From: CAZDXJ01 sp964509475
GTDB lineage: Bacteria; Pseudomonadota; Gammaproteobacteria; Methylococcales; Methylomonadaceae
Direction of reading: 5' to 3'
Assembly (NCBI GenBank): GCA_964509475.1
Contig: CAZDXJ010000002.1
Coordinates: forward strand, 12,944-76,943
Length of the DNA: 64,000 bases
The notes beneath the pieces were generated by a model, which worked only from the letters and a program-made list of their open reading frames with translations, searched no databases and had not been told where the DNA came from. A program made the position numbers and the translations under genes. This document shows, in pieces, positions 36,429 through 43,797 of this stretch (position 1 is the stretch's first letter; each line of letters opens with the position of its first letter).

Positions 36429-36827
36429 ATCATTAAGTTAAGCCCTTTTGTTATACTGCACGCGGCCACGCCTGCCTGTTGGCAGACAGGTTTGCGGATT
36501 TTGAATATCAAGAAAAGCAAGCCCGGTACCCTGTTTACAGCAAAGGTTTTCATAACACGATACCTGAAAAACAAAGTGCTGGGCGGATAAATCCGCACCT
36601 ACCCCATTCAATATTTGTTTTTATGGGATATGCCCTGCTCAACCCTGTAGGGCGGTTCCAGCAAACCGGTCTGTAACAGGCAGGCGTTTCGTCCCGAGGG
36701 TTGCTTCATTTTCCGCATTCGTAACCGCGTAGAGTATAAATAGATTTATTGGGTGTAGGTGCGGATTTATCCGCACCGTACGACAAGCCGCACCGGCACC
36801 CAAATCACATTTTCTTAACTTAATGGC
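36429..36827 (-). mobile_element. composite of MITE family 2 (399 bp)
   Basis: The left end ATCATTAAGTTAAG and the right end CTTAACTTAATGGC are inverted repeats of the family seen intact at 40829 and 49590. The right 80 bp (GGTGTAGGTGCGGATTTATC, then GCCGCACCGGCACCCAAATC) match those copies. The rest is extra DNA, including a dispersed repeat at 36676-36741, as if one element was inserted into or recombined with another. Confidence 0.65.
36676..36741 (+). repeat. dispersed 60-bp repeat, copy 2
   Basis: ACAGGCAGGCGTTTCGTCCC and TTCATTTTCCGCATTCGTAA, ending GCGTAGAGTATAAATA, match the copy at 11041-11106. Here it lies inside the composite element and not in front of a gene. Confidence 0.75.
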
Positions 36828-36908
36828 AAGGGCAGAATGTGTAGAAAACAAGGTATACGGATAAAAAATATATCGCGCCCAAACGGCACCACACCCATTT
36901 TGGAGGCG

Positions 36909-37616
36909 TTAGAGATGTATTCTGGACATGAGGTGATCGGCATAACCCGCTTTCAACCCCAAAAAGCTGATGCCTTTATACATGGTGTTGCTGCCCATGA
37001 TAATCATGATCAAGGCGGCTGTTTTTAACATCATGCCCCGCACCACGCCGCTGCCCAGTTTGCCAAATGCCAAAGTAACCAGCAACATGGCTGGCAAGGT
37101 ACCGATGCCTAAAGCCAGCATCAAGGCGCCGCCTTCTAATGGCGTCGCCGCTGAAGCCGCGTTGACCGCCATCGCGAAAGTCAGCGGGCAGGGCATCAGT
37201 CCGTTGAGCATGCCACCCATGGCGGCGCCACTGGCAGAACCGCGCCGCGCCGCATTCATGAAAATTTTGTTAATGACCTTGGTGGGCAAGAATTTCATCG
37301 AAAACTGCCAGGGCGCCAGCCCCAAAATCCCCAGCGCCAGCATAATGACAAAAAAACCAATCGTGATCTGTAAAAACCCCTGAATCTTGCCGATCAGCCC
37401 CGTTGCCACCAACGCATACCCCGCTGTCGCGGCAATCACACCTACAAGCGTGTACATGCTGATACGAGCCAGATGATAAGTGAGATACGGCCAGATACTT
37501 TTTTTCTCGGTTTTCATAAAAAAACCGGAAACCAGGGCGCCACACATCCCCATACAATGACCACTACCCAACAAACCGGTCATAAAGGCCAGGGTGTAAT
37601 TCATATCCATGTTCAT
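36909..37616 (-). CDS. TauE/SafE-like (DsbD_2 domain) membrane protein, probable metal transport partner
   Basis: A 235-residue protein with about six membrane helices. The first carries GLLGSGHCMGMCGALVSGFF with the HCMGMC motif at residues 20-25, and a later helix has NGLMPCPLTFAM. These paired Cys/His motifs are typical of the DsbD_2 membrane family found beside copper P-type ATPases, including cbb3-oxidase assembly clusters. There it is suspected to move copper or electrons across the membrane. The ATG at 37616 is chosen, 13 nt after the ATPase stop; longer readings overlap that gene. It is the last gene of the metal block. The exact substrate is inference. Confidence 0.8.
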   Translation of the reverse strand: MNMDMNYTLAFMTGLLGSGHCMGMCGALVSGFFMKTEKKSIWPYLTYHLARISMYTLVGVIAATAGYALVATGLIGKIQGFLQITIGFFVIMLALGILGLAPWQFSMKFLPTKVINKIFMNAARRGSASGAAMGGMLNGLMPCPLTFAMAVNAASAATPLEGGALMLALGIGTLPAMLLVTLAFGKLGSGVVRGMMLKTAALIMIIMGSNTMYKGISFLGLKAGYADHLMSRIHL

Positions 37617-37629
37617 AATTGCCAAAACG

Positions 37630-40083
37630 TCAAGCCTTGTTGATCCGTAGTGAATTGAGGATAACCGAAACCGAGCTGAACGCCATGGCCGCTGAAGCAA
37701 TCATCGGGTTTAACCGGCCAACAGCCGCAACCGGTATCGCCACGGTATTATAGGCGAATGCCCAAAACAGGTTTTGTTTGATGACCCGCATGGTCACGGC
37801 ACTGAGTTGTACGGTTTCAGCTACTTTGGCAATATCGCCATTGACCAGGGTCAAATCCGCCGACTCAATGGCGATATCGGTACCATGGCCGATGGCAAAA
37901 CCGACATTGGCGGCGGCCAGCGCCGGCGCGTCATTGATACCATCGCCGATCATACCGACTTTTTCACCTTGTTCCTGCAAGTGCTGGATAGTGCGCAATT
38001 TCTGCTTCGGACTGGCGCTGGCGATAACCGTTTCGATACCCACCTGCCTTGCAATATAATGCGCCGTTTCAGCGGTATCGCCGGTCACCATCAGGGTTTT
38101 GATATCCATAAGCGCAAGCGACTGCAAAGCTTGCCGAGCGGTTTTCCGAGGCTGGTCGGCAATGCCAAACAAGGCGCAGGCGTTGCCGTCTATGGCCATA
38201 AAGACCGGTGTTTTGCCTTGTTTTCCCCAAATTACCGCTTGCTCTGACAAAACACCGGTATCGATACCCTGCTCTTGCAACCAAACCTGATTGCCAATAC
38301 AAACCCCTTTACCATCAATTTTTGCCTGTAAACCGCGTCCTGCGACGACATGAAAATCGCTAACACTGCTGGCGGCAAAATCCATACGTTTACGCACATA
38401 ATCGACAATGGCATTGGCCAGAAAATGCTCGGAATTGATTTCCGCCGATGCCGCCAGTTCAAGAATACGTTCATCACGGTAGCGGCTGATATTGATCATA
38501 TCGCTTACCTCGGGATGCCCCAGGGTGATGGTGCCGGTTTTATCGAAAACAATGGTGGTCAGACGGGTGGCCGTTTCCAGACTTTCGCCATTGCGGATAT
38601 AAACGCCGCGCCGCGCGGCCTGGCCAGTACCCACCATAATAGCCGTTGGTGTTGCCAACCCCAATGCACAAGGGCAAGCGATTAACAACACACTGATGGT
38701 ATTGCTGAATGCCGTCGTAAACCGGGCGCCGCGCATGAACCAGACCATATAGGTCAAAGTGGCAATCGCCATGACAGCGGGAACGAACACGGCGGAGATT
38801 CGATCAACCAGTTTTTGTACCGGCAATTTTGCAGCCTGGGCCTGATCGACCATGTGAATGATACCGGCCAGAATGGTATCCATACCAACCGCAGTGGCGC
38901 CAATGGTCAAAACCCCGTTACCGTTTATGCAGCCCCCGATCACTGTTTGTCCGGCTTGCTTGGCCACCGGAACGCTTTCGCCGGTAACCATTGCCTCATC
39001 AACCGTGGAAATACCATCGATAACTTCGCCATCGGTGGGAATTTTCTCACCCGGCCGGATCAACAGGGTATCGCCCACACGAATTTGATCGATAGCGACA
39101 CATTGTTCCTGTCCGTTTTTGATCAAGGTTGCCGTTTGTGGCTGCAAATCGACCAGTTTGGCGATGGCCTCACCGGCCTTGCCCTTGGCCTGTTCTTCCA
39201 GGTAGCGGCCTAACAACACAAACGACACGATACCCGCCGCCGCCTCAAAATAAAGATGCTTGCCACGGCCCAACAAACCGGGAAGGCTGTAACCATAGGC
39301 CGAACCCACACCAATGGCAATCAACGAATCCATATTGGCGCGTCCTTGCCGGGCCAACAAACCGGCTTTTTCAAAAAACGGCCATCCATAACCCAATACA
39401 ACCGGCGTCGTAAAAAAAAATTGCAGCCAATGCAAAAAACGCGCCTGCGGCATGGCCATGCCAATCAGAATCACCGGAGCGCTTAACAGAGCCGCTGAAA
39501 CAAACCGCTTTTTAGCATCGGACAAACGTTTTTGTTCCCTGTCAAGCAAGGCCTTGCGCTGGGTCAAGGTGTCCATGGTATTGGCCTTGTAACCAATTTT
39601 GGCAATAATCCGGGCGGCATCCTGACGGCTCAGGCGACCTTTGATGTTGGCGATCGCCGAGGCAAAATTGACACTGGCCTGCTCGACCCGGGGATCGCGT
39701 TGCAAACTGAGTTCCAGTAACAACGCGCAGGAAGCGCAGCTCATACCGTCTATCGATAAAACAATATTCTGAACCGGCCGTGAAGGATCGCAGGCGGCTG
39801 TCTTGTGCACACTCTGCCGTTTTTTTCTGCCGATATTGTCCAGCACGCTATCCAGCAACATCAGCAGATTGTCTCTGGGCAAGACCTGACAATCGAAATA
39901 AAGGGTCAGGGAAGCGATTTCGGCAACCGACTTTACCGCGGTAATGGCCGGTCGCTTCTTCAAGATAATTTCCAGAATATAGCAACGTTCCGGATCGTTT
40001 TTCAAAACCGGGGCGATTACCCGGATGCGGCGATTCAGGGCGTGTCGTATTGTAAAATTCAGGGGCTGGTAGATTGCGTCCAT
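37630..40083 (-). CDS. Cu+-translocating P1B-type ATPase (CopA/CcoI type)
   Basis: An 817-residue heavy-metal P-type ATPase. Residues 1-90 form an HMA-like domain without a CxxC. A second HMA domain has GMSCASC (C116, C119). Eight membrane helices carry IACPCALGLATP (CPC near residue 470), FAYNTVAIP and MAFSSVSV, the P1B-1 signature for Cu+. The phosphorylation site DKTGTIT is near 513, and GDGINDAPAL near 700. The actuator contains TGES. It exports Cu+ or supplies it to extracytoplasmic enzymes. It lies between the TauE/SafE-like gene and an HMA-like gene on the same strand. Confidence 0.93.
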   Translation of the reverse strand: MDAIYQPLNFTIRHALNRRIRVIAPVLKNDPERCYILEIILKKRPAITAVKSVAEIASLTLYFDCQVLPRDNLLMLLDSVLDNIGRKKRQSVHKTAACDPSRPVQNIVLSIDGMSCASCALLLELSLQRDPRVEQASVNFASAIANIKGRLSRQDAARIIAKIGYKANTMDTLTQRKALLDREQKRLSDAKKRFVSAALLSAPVILIGMAMPQARFLHWLQFFFTTPVVLGYGWPFFEKAGLLARQGRANMDSLIAIGVGSAYGYSLPGLLGRGKHLYFEAAAGIVSFVLLGRYLEEQAKGKAGEAIAKLVDLQPQTATLIKNGQEQCVAIDQIRVGDTLLIRPGEKIPTDGEVIDGISTVDEAMVTGESVPVAKQAGQTVIGGCINGNGVLTIGATAVGMDTILAGIIHMVDQAQAAKLPVQKLVDRISAVFVPAVMAIATLTYMVWFMRGARFTTAFSNTISVLLIACPCALGLATPTAIMVGTGQAARRGVYIRNGESLETATRLTTIVFDKTGTITLGHPEVSDMINISRYRDERILELAASAEINSEHFLANAIVDYVRKRMDFAASSVSDFHVVAGRGLQAKIDGKGVCIGNQVWLQEQGIDTGVLSEQAVIWGKQGKTPVFMAIDGNACALFGIADQPRKTARQALQSLALMDIKTLMVTGDTAETAHYIARQVGIETVIASASPKQKLRTIQHLQEQGEKVGMIGDGINDAPALAAANVGFAIGHGTDIAIESADLTLVNGDIAKVAETVQLSAVTMRVIKQNLFWAFAYNTVAIPVAAVGRLNPMIASAAMAFSSVSVILNSLRINKA

Positions 40084-40093
40084 TTGTGATTTT

Positions 40094-40702
40094 TCAGGAT
40101 TTGGGTATTTTCGAACGTATCAGCAGATACATGAGATAAAAAGAAGCCATCCATTCATAACGATAACGGACGGGTTTTAACAACCAGTGCTGGGTAATGA
40201 TATGCCAATGGGTTTTGATTAAATACAGTACCAGCACATCGTTAAAGAAATCGGTCAGGGTTTTTTCCGGGTTCTTTAACAACCCTGGCTTGTTTTTCAG
40301 GCCAAACCGGGCCAAAACACCGGCCGCATGAACGGTTTCCCGGGTTTCGGTGTATTTTTCCCTGAACCAGCGCCCGATTGGCCAACGACTCAAAATCCGG
40401 ATGTTTCTGGACGATGCGGCCTGTACATCCTGTTCCTCGTTGGGATAGCCGTTTTCTTCCAGGTGATTGAGCAGTTCGGACAATTGTCTGGCCAATAGCG
40501 CGAAATTACAAACTTCGTCAATATAACGGATAGAGAGCTTTTGCTGTTTTCTATAAAGGCTGACCCGGTACACACCCGGCCATTGCAATATAGCCTGTTG
40601 CAGATAAGCCGCGACATTTTTCGTACAAAGGCGATCGGGCAGTTGAAACCGTACATGACCCGGTGCCTGATAACGCAGTACAATTTCTTTTTGTATCGGC
40701 AT
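40094..40702 (-). CDS. HMA2-like protein associated with the Cu+ ATPase
   Basis: A 202-residue protein. The N-terminal 75 residues (RYQAPGHVRFQLPDRLC, then WPGVYRVSLYRKQQKLSIRY) look like a ferredoxin-fold HMA domain without the metal-binding CxxC, very like the first domain of the adjacent ATPase. A basic middle part and a C-terminal hydrophobic stretch (DVLVLYLIKTHWHIITQHWL and SFYLMYLLI) suggest membrane association. It is 10 nt upstream of the ATPase start. The ATG at 40702 is preferred over a TTG two codons earlier. Its function is not established; a docking or regulatory partner of the ATPase is plausible. Confidence 0.65.
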   Translation of the reverse strand: MPIQKEIVLRYQAPGHVRFQLPDRLCTKNVAAYLQQAILQWPGVYRVSLYRKQQKLSIRYIDEVCNFALLARQLSELLNHLEENGYPNEEQDVQAASSRNIRILSRWPIGRWFREKYTETRETVHAAGVLARFGLKNKPGLLKNPEKTLTDFFNDVLVLYLIKTHWHIITQHWLLKPVRYRYEWMASFYLMYLLIRSKIPKS

Positions 40703-40828
40703 GAGCAATTTTCTTTATAAAGTAAGACACATTAAAAACCGGCAAACGGGAATAAAATCCATACCAGCAAGCCATTAAAAATGGCAGAGTTGTTACATTC
40801 ATGCCCGTTTGCATTTTGAAGGCTCAAA

Positions 40829-40970
40829 GCCATTAAGTTAAGAAAATGTGAGTTGGGCGTCGGTGCGGCTTGTTGTACTGTGCGGATAAATCCAGCTTTT
40901 CTGCGAATGGCTGGATAAATCCGCACCTACACCCATAGAACCATTCAACAGAATAGCTTAACTTAAAGGC
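40829..40970 (-). mobile_element. MITE family 2, copy B (142 bp)
   Basis: Inverted ends GCCATTAAGTTAAG (left) and CTTAACTTAAAGGC (right) flank a core with two facing segments, GTGCGGATAAATCCAGC and GCTGGATAAATCCGCAC, around a short spacer. Length and sequence agree closely with 49590-49731, in the opposite orientation. It sits between the HMA-like gene and the His-rich protein gene, interrupting what could otherwise be one operon. No target duplication is evident. Confidence 0.8.
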
Positions 40971-41000
40971 AATGATGCTGAAGGCTTCGCCTTGTTGCCA

Positions 41001-41327
41001 TCAGTCTTTGCTTTCCCGGGTTTCAGCGACGATATCTTCGAGGTTTTCTTTTTGCTGCAGAACAAAATCCTTGCCTTTACTGGTCACGCTGGAAACGGAT
41101 GAGATAATTTCCTTGCGGTATTTGTGAATGAAAAACCCGCCCACAGCACCAAGTCCAATCAACAAAAGAGGATGTTTTTTTACATTGCTCATCAATTTTT
41201 TTCCTGTTTGGGCGCCCGCTGACATGGCTGCGCCTTTTGCGATATGTGAAGTCAGTTTTTTTGCATCGTGGGTTTTCATCATGGCGTGCCCGGCATGAGC
41301 GCCATGACTGGCATGAGAATGTTTCAT
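41001..41327 (-). CDS. His-rich single-pass membrane protein, YtxH-like
   Basis: A 108-residue protein. The first 20 residues contain six histidines (H3, H5, H8, H11, H14, H20) plus three methionines, a plausible metal-binding tail. A hydrophobic segment (residues about 53-70, LLLIGLGAVGGFFIHKYR) and an amphipathic charged C-terminal helix follow, as in YtxH-like proteins. AAGGAA lies 5 nt before the ATG. It lies in a block with a Cu+ ATPase and two other small Cys/His proteins, so a role in metal binding at the membrane is inferred; no function is known. Confidence 0.7.
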   Translation of the reverse strand: MKHSHASHGAHAGHAMMKTHDAKKLTSHIAKGAAMSAGAQTGKKLMSNVKKHPLLLIGLGAVGGFFIHKYRKEIISSVSSVTSKGKDFVLQQKENLEDIVAETRESKD

Positions 41328-41348
41328 ATAAGTTCCTTGCTGTTTTGA

Positions 41349-41398
41349 CTAAAATTAAAAATGGCCACCCCGGATTTCTTTGTGATGCCGGGGAAGCC
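41349..41398 (-). terminator. Rho-independent terminator upstream of the His-rich gene
   Basis: On the minus strand, GGCTTCCCCGG pairs with CCGGGGTGGCC around a 14-nt loop and is followed by ATTTTTAATTTT. A second palindrome ATCCCGGTAACCGGGAT precedes it at 41403-41419. It should stop or attenuate transcripts leaving the 55-residue gene. Confidence 0.6.
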
Positions 41399-41429
41399 AG
41401 CAATCCCGGTAACCGGGATCGTTGACTTG

Positions 41430-41597
41430 TTATTCATTATCATCTTCGCTGTCCAGCTTGTCTTCATTGAGCATTTGATAAATACCCATACAGCCTTCGC
41501 AGCAAAAGTTTTTGTCACCGTCTTTACCGATGAGGTGAAATCCTTCGATTTCCACCGGCAGCCCACACAAATCACAGGTTTTTTTTTCTTCAGTCAT
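41430..41597 (-). CDS. 55-residue cysteine-cluster metal-binding protein
   Basis: A short gene, ATG at 41597 to TAA at 41430. The protein begins MTEEKKTCDLCGLPV, with C8 and C11, and continues to NFCCEGCMGIY with C32, C33 and C36. This CxxC plus CCxGC pattern is that of the metal-binding module (ATPase-cat_bd/YHS-like) found at the N-terminus of many heavy-metal P-type ATPases; here it is free-standing. The tail is acidic (DKLDSEDDNE). Its neighbours are a Cu+ ATPase block, so delivery or buffering of copper or zinc is inferred. The codon pattern and the strong motif make it a real gene despite its size. Confidence 0.75.
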   Translation of the reverse strand: MTEEKKTCDLCGLPVEIEGFHLIGKDGDKNFCCEGCMGIYQMLNEDKLDSEDDNE

Positions 41598-41684
41598 GAT
41601 GATTATTTTGCGTTTTCAAACAGATACTTTCACTTTATCAAAAAAACAGTTTTTGTTGCAGGTCAATATCGGCCGGGGTTGACA

Positions 41685-41737
41685 AAAAGACTCCGGATGA
41701 GACGATAAAATATGAGGGGCGCCTTATCCGGAGGTCA
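41685..41737 (-). terminator. hairpin terminator after the 79-residue gene
   Basis: On the minus strand, CTCCGGAT pairs with ATCCGGAG around a long loop (about 26 nt) and is followed by TCTTTTTG. Outer arms GTTGAC and GTCAAC can extend the stem. It lies 13 nt beyond the gene at 41750. Confidence 0.5.
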
Positions 41738-41749
41738 ACAAAAAACAGA

Positions 41750-41989
41750 TCAATGACAACTAAAACCGGTTGTACATTGCTCTGAGCCGTTGGTTTTTCC
41801 AGAACTGGCTTTTGCCGAAGCCTTCATCAAGGCGATACGCATGGCGCCGGTCAAACTCGGACCCAAGCCTATGCGGGTAGCAACAGCCGGCAAAATAATG
41901 AAAGAAGCCAATGCCAGACCCGCGCCTAACAGCACGGATCCCGTATCGACTTGATTTGCTTGAATGGTTTTTAGCTCTGTTGCACTCAT
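41750..41989 (-). CDS. 79-residue membrane protein with Cys/His tail
   Basis: A small protein with one hydrophobic segment (residues about 17-38, GSVLLGAGLALASFIILPAV). A short basic part with SAKASSGK follows, and the C-terminus ends EQCTTGFSCH (C72, C78, H79). The layout resembles small DUF5132-like membrane proteins. The terminal Cys/His residues could bind a metal ion. It is the first gene of the metal block as read on the minus strand, with a 178-bp AT-rich leader. The function is unknown, and the family resemblance is tentative. Confidence 0.6.
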   Translation of the reverse strand: MSATELKTIQANQVDTGSVLLGAGLALASFIILPAVATRIGLGPSLTGAMRIALMKASAKASSGKTNGSEQCTTGFSCH

Positions 41990-42167
41990 GTTGGCGACCT
42001 CATCAAGTTATCGGTGCAATAGTACAAACAGGAATTGTGCCAAAGCATAAGCAACTGTTTTACTTGAAATATTTCCCACAAATAAACAGTTACCAATAAA
42101 AATACGGCAAATAACACAAAAATAGTGTGTTAAATAACATAGTTTAATTGTTCGCTATTCGCTCGAC

Positions 42168-42878
42168 TCAAAGAATTTCCAGGGTATAGCCGCCTATCGA
42201 ACTTTCCGGTTTTATGATATCGAGCTGGATTTGGGTTATTTCATCCGCTTTGAACAAGACAGTCTGTGCCTGCCCGGGGAAATAATCGGATGCACCGAAA
42301 ACCCGGCTGGCAAAAACATCACCCTTCAGGCTTAGCAAGGACAAACGGATATTGGGGTAGGGCTGGGCAAAAGGCGCCTGATTTTTGACAACCGTCTGCA
42401 AGCGGTAGACTTGTTTGGAAACAGGCCGCAGGGCGCTTTGTATGACCCGGATTTCAGCCGGGCTGTAATAAGGCGGGGTTGTGCAATTCAATTTAGCGCA
42501 CAGGCTTTCCAATAGCGGCCGGACAGCGGGGTTCCGGCTAAGGTTTTCATATTCAAAATAATAGACCTGCCCGCACAAAACAAGCAGACTGGCAACAAAG
42601 CCCAGACCCCACAACCTGGATACCGGCGGGACTTCCGGCTTTTCCCAGGGCAATGGCCCGTAGTTTTCTTCAATGTCAGGATTGTATTTGAACCCCGGCA
42701 GATTGTTTTTTTCAGCTCCGGCCGGTTTTTTCTTCGCCGCCGGCGCCGTCTCGGACAATAATTCCAGGGCGTCAAATTTGATATTGCACCCTGGACAAAA
42801 ATGAATACCCCGTGAATCACGAAGTTCATCCACACGGATGGGAAAACTTGTCTTGCACTCCGGACATTGCGTATACAT
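42168..42878 (-). CDS. zinc-ribbon and DUF3426 membrane protein
   Basis: A 236-residue protein. An N-terminal MJ0042-type zinc ribbon has C5, C8, C28 and C31 (QCPECKTSFP and HFCPGCNIKF). A variable linker and one membrane helix (about 90-110) follow, then an extracytoplasmic DUF3426 domain (AEIRVIQSALRPVS, PNIRLSLLSLKGD). Its function is unknown, but it is a widespread neighbour of prmA in gammaproteobacteria, where it usually precedes dusB. The ATG at 42878 gives the zinc ribbon at the N-terminus, 14 nt after prmA ends; a longer frame would overlap prmA. Downstream, the metal block replaces dusB as the neighbour. Confidence 0.88.
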   Translation of the reverse strand: MYTQCPECKTSFPIRVDELRDSRGIHFCPGCNIKFDALELLSETAPAAKKKPAGAEKNNLPGFKYNPDIEENYGPLPWEKPEVPPVSRLWGLGFVASLLVLCGQVYYFEYENLSRNPAVRPLLESLCAKLNCTTPPYYSPAEIRVIQSALRPVSKQVYRLQTVVKNQAPFAQPYPNIRLSLLSLKGDVFASRVFGASDYFPGQAQTVLFKADEITQIQLDIIKPESSIGGYTLEIL

Positions 42879-42892
42879 GGTGTACAGCGGGG

Positions 42893-43771
42893 CTAAAACG
42901 CGCGGCCTTCCAGTAAACACCAGTCATCCTGGAATACAGGCGCTGACATCGTCAAATGGCGGGCATAACCTTGCCGTAGCTCAATCGCTTGTTCCCGCAA
43001 GATGCCGGATAAAATCAACCAGCCCCCGCTTTCGATATATCCGGCCAGTTGGGGCGCCAGTTCAAGCAAGGGTTTGGCAAGAATATTGGCGATCACAATA
43101 TCAGCTTTGACAGCCGGGAAATCCTTGTCCAAACAGATATCGATGCGCCGGCTCACCTGGTTTTTTTCAGCGTTATCCCGGGTTGCTGTCAAGGCCTGTG
43201 CATCGATATCAACCGCATAAGCCTGTTTGGCGCCGAGTAAAAGGGCCGCGATTGCCAGAATGCCGGAACCACAACCGTAATCAATAACGGTTTTGTCTTG
43301 CAAATCATGCCGGGCCAGCCAGTCAAGGCAAAGCGCTGTCGTTGGGTGGGTACCGGTTCCAAAAGCCAGCCCTGGATCCAGCCTCAGACAGACCGTATCC
43401 GGTTCAAACCGTTGCTGGCCCGTCGGGCAAACCCATAGCCGGTTGCCAAATTTCATGGGTTGGTAATATTGCATCCATTCACGCTCCCAAATCTTGTCGG
43501 CCAGAATCTCGATTTGCCAGTCTTCGGTGCGAATGGTTGCAAGCTGTTGGCTTATAAGCGATTTGACGATATCCAGATCATGATCCATGCTAAACAAACC
43601 GGTTATCCGGGTTCGTTGCCAGATTTTTGTCTCCCCGGGTTGCGGTTCATAAACCGGCTGCTCTGCCGCGTCCAGATAGGTTACCGACAACGCACCAAGC
43701 TCACTGAGCAAACCGGAAACCGGGGCAACCGTATCTTTGCCGGTGATGATGGAGAGCTGTTGCCAGGCCAT
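42893..43771 (-). CDS. prmA: ribosomal protein L11 methyltransferase
   Basis: A 292-residue SAM enzyme that trimethylates L11. A small N-terminal substrate-recognition domain (residues about 1-60, MAWQQLSIITG) precedes the catalytic domain. RLDPGLAFGTGTHPTT lies near 140 and motif I VIDYGCGSGILAIAAL near 165. DIVIANILAKPL, the NPPY-like motif IV, is near 228. The ATG at 43771 is chosen over an upstream start because it gives the conserved N-terminus. It lies 26 nt after accC, in the standard accB-accC-prmA order. Confidence 0.96.
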   Translation of the reverse strand: MAWQQLSIITGKDTVAPVSGLLSELGALSVTYLDAAEQPVYEPQPGETKIWQRTRITGLFSMDHDLDIVKSLISQQLATIRTEDWQIEILADKIWEREWMQYYQPMKFGNRLWVCPTGQQRFEPDTVCLRLDPGLAFGTGTHPTTALCLDWLARHDLQDKTVIDYGCGSGILAIAALLLGAKQAYAVDIDAQALTATRDNAEKNQVSRRIDICLDKDFPAVKADIVIANILAKPLLELAPQLAGYIESGGWLILSGILREQAIELRQGYARHLTMSAPVFQDDWCLLEGRAF

Positions 43772-43797
43772 GATAAAACGACGATTAAGCCCGTGGG

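Larger units (their letters stand above)
36291..36908. other. 618-bp repeat-rich spacer at the edge of the metal block
   Basis: The spacer contains the dusB leader (about 36291-36428) and a composite repeat (36429-36827). The composite has CATTAAGTTAAG-type inverted ends, two copies of a GCGGAT-AAATCCGC palindromic segment, and a copy of the 60-bp dispersed repeat. About 80 bp lie between the composite and the stop of the TauE/SafE-like gene. No gene was recognised. Confidence 0.6.

Noticed and set aside
42040..42070. Sigma54-like TGGCAC in the leader of the 79-residue protein gene (minus strand)
   Set aside because: The -12 element does not match TTGC at the required distance (GG-N10-GT instead of GC).
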